Part shown: piece by piece, positions 13,785 through 13,819 of the stretch
Numbering within the stretch: the first letter of the stretch is position 1
How the letters are laid out: the number at the start of each line of letters is the position of its first letter
Source: an uncultured Oscillospiraceae bacterium
GTDB taxonomy: Bacteria > Bacillota > Clostridia > Oscillospirales > Oscillospiraceae
Length of the DNA stretch: 13,819 bases
Assembly (NCBI GenBank): GCA_900756715.1
Contig: CAAELC010000105.1
Span: 1-13,819 of the forward strand
Reading direction: 5' to 3'
The notes under the pieces: generated by a model
Told to the model about the DNA's origin: nothing
What the model saw: only the letters and a program-made list of their open reading frames with translations
Database searches by the model: none
Program-made: the position numbers and the translations under genes

Positions 13785-13819
13785 GCAGCCCCCTTTTTGT
13801 AGCACCGAAGCCCCGGCCA

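Noticed and set aside
13101..13805. Minus-strand frame of 234 codons opposite the cysteine-rich gene
   Set aside because: No ribosome site or domain pattern. The plus-strand frame has a strong Shine-Dalgarno site and a clear family-like N-terminus.
1..13819. CRISPR arrays, insertion sequences, prophage genes, tRNA or rRNA genes
   Set aside because: None seen: no spaced direct repeats, transposase-like frames or tRNA-like cloverleaf sequences in the window.

Overview
The window is chromosomal core DNA of a spore-forming, fairly GC-rich member of the Clostridia. An Oscillospiraceae/Ruminococcaceae-type gut anaerobe is my best guess, from the gene order and codon choice. The gene order is the classic Firmicutes block spoIIIAA-AH, asp23, nusB, xseA, xseB, ispA, then dxs, tlyA, nadK. 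Almost everything is on the minus strand, so it reads from high to low coordinates. Only the cysteine-rich gene at the right edge is on the plus strand.

Right part (about 13.8 to 12.2 kb): a cysteine-rich protein on the plus strand with a sporulation-type -10 element stands back to back with a DUF4364-type winged-helix gene. The latter ends in a good intrinsic terminator. Middle right (12.2 to 7.5 kb): the complete eight-gene spoIIIA operon, tightly coupled by start/stop overlaps, with a candidate sigma-E promoter directly behind that terminator. It encodes the mother-cell half of the channel between mother cell and forespore. Middle left (7.5 to 4.2 kb): a vegetative operon with a strong sigma-A promoter, asp23-nusB-xseA-xseB-ispA. 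It covers envelope stress, rRNA antitermination, exonuclease VII and prenyl diphosphate synthesis.

The most interesting part is 4.2 to 2.8 kb. Between ispA and dxs lies about 650 bases with no credible gene but a very strong minus-strand promoter (extended -10), many hairpins and a perfect 14-bp helix joining its two ends. It is followed at once by a four-helix membrane protein that matches OapA. This is the signature locus of OLE RNA (ornate, large, extremophilic), one of the largest structured bacterial noncoding RNAs, which works with OapA at the membrane. The identification rests on synteny, length, structure and the partner gene; I could not run a covariance-model search. A kink-turn-like element near its 3' end fits the known OapC contact. 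Beyond oapA come dxs, tlyA and the start of nadK, probably cotranscribed with OLE, so isoprenoid synthesis (ispA, dxs) flanks the RNA on both sides.
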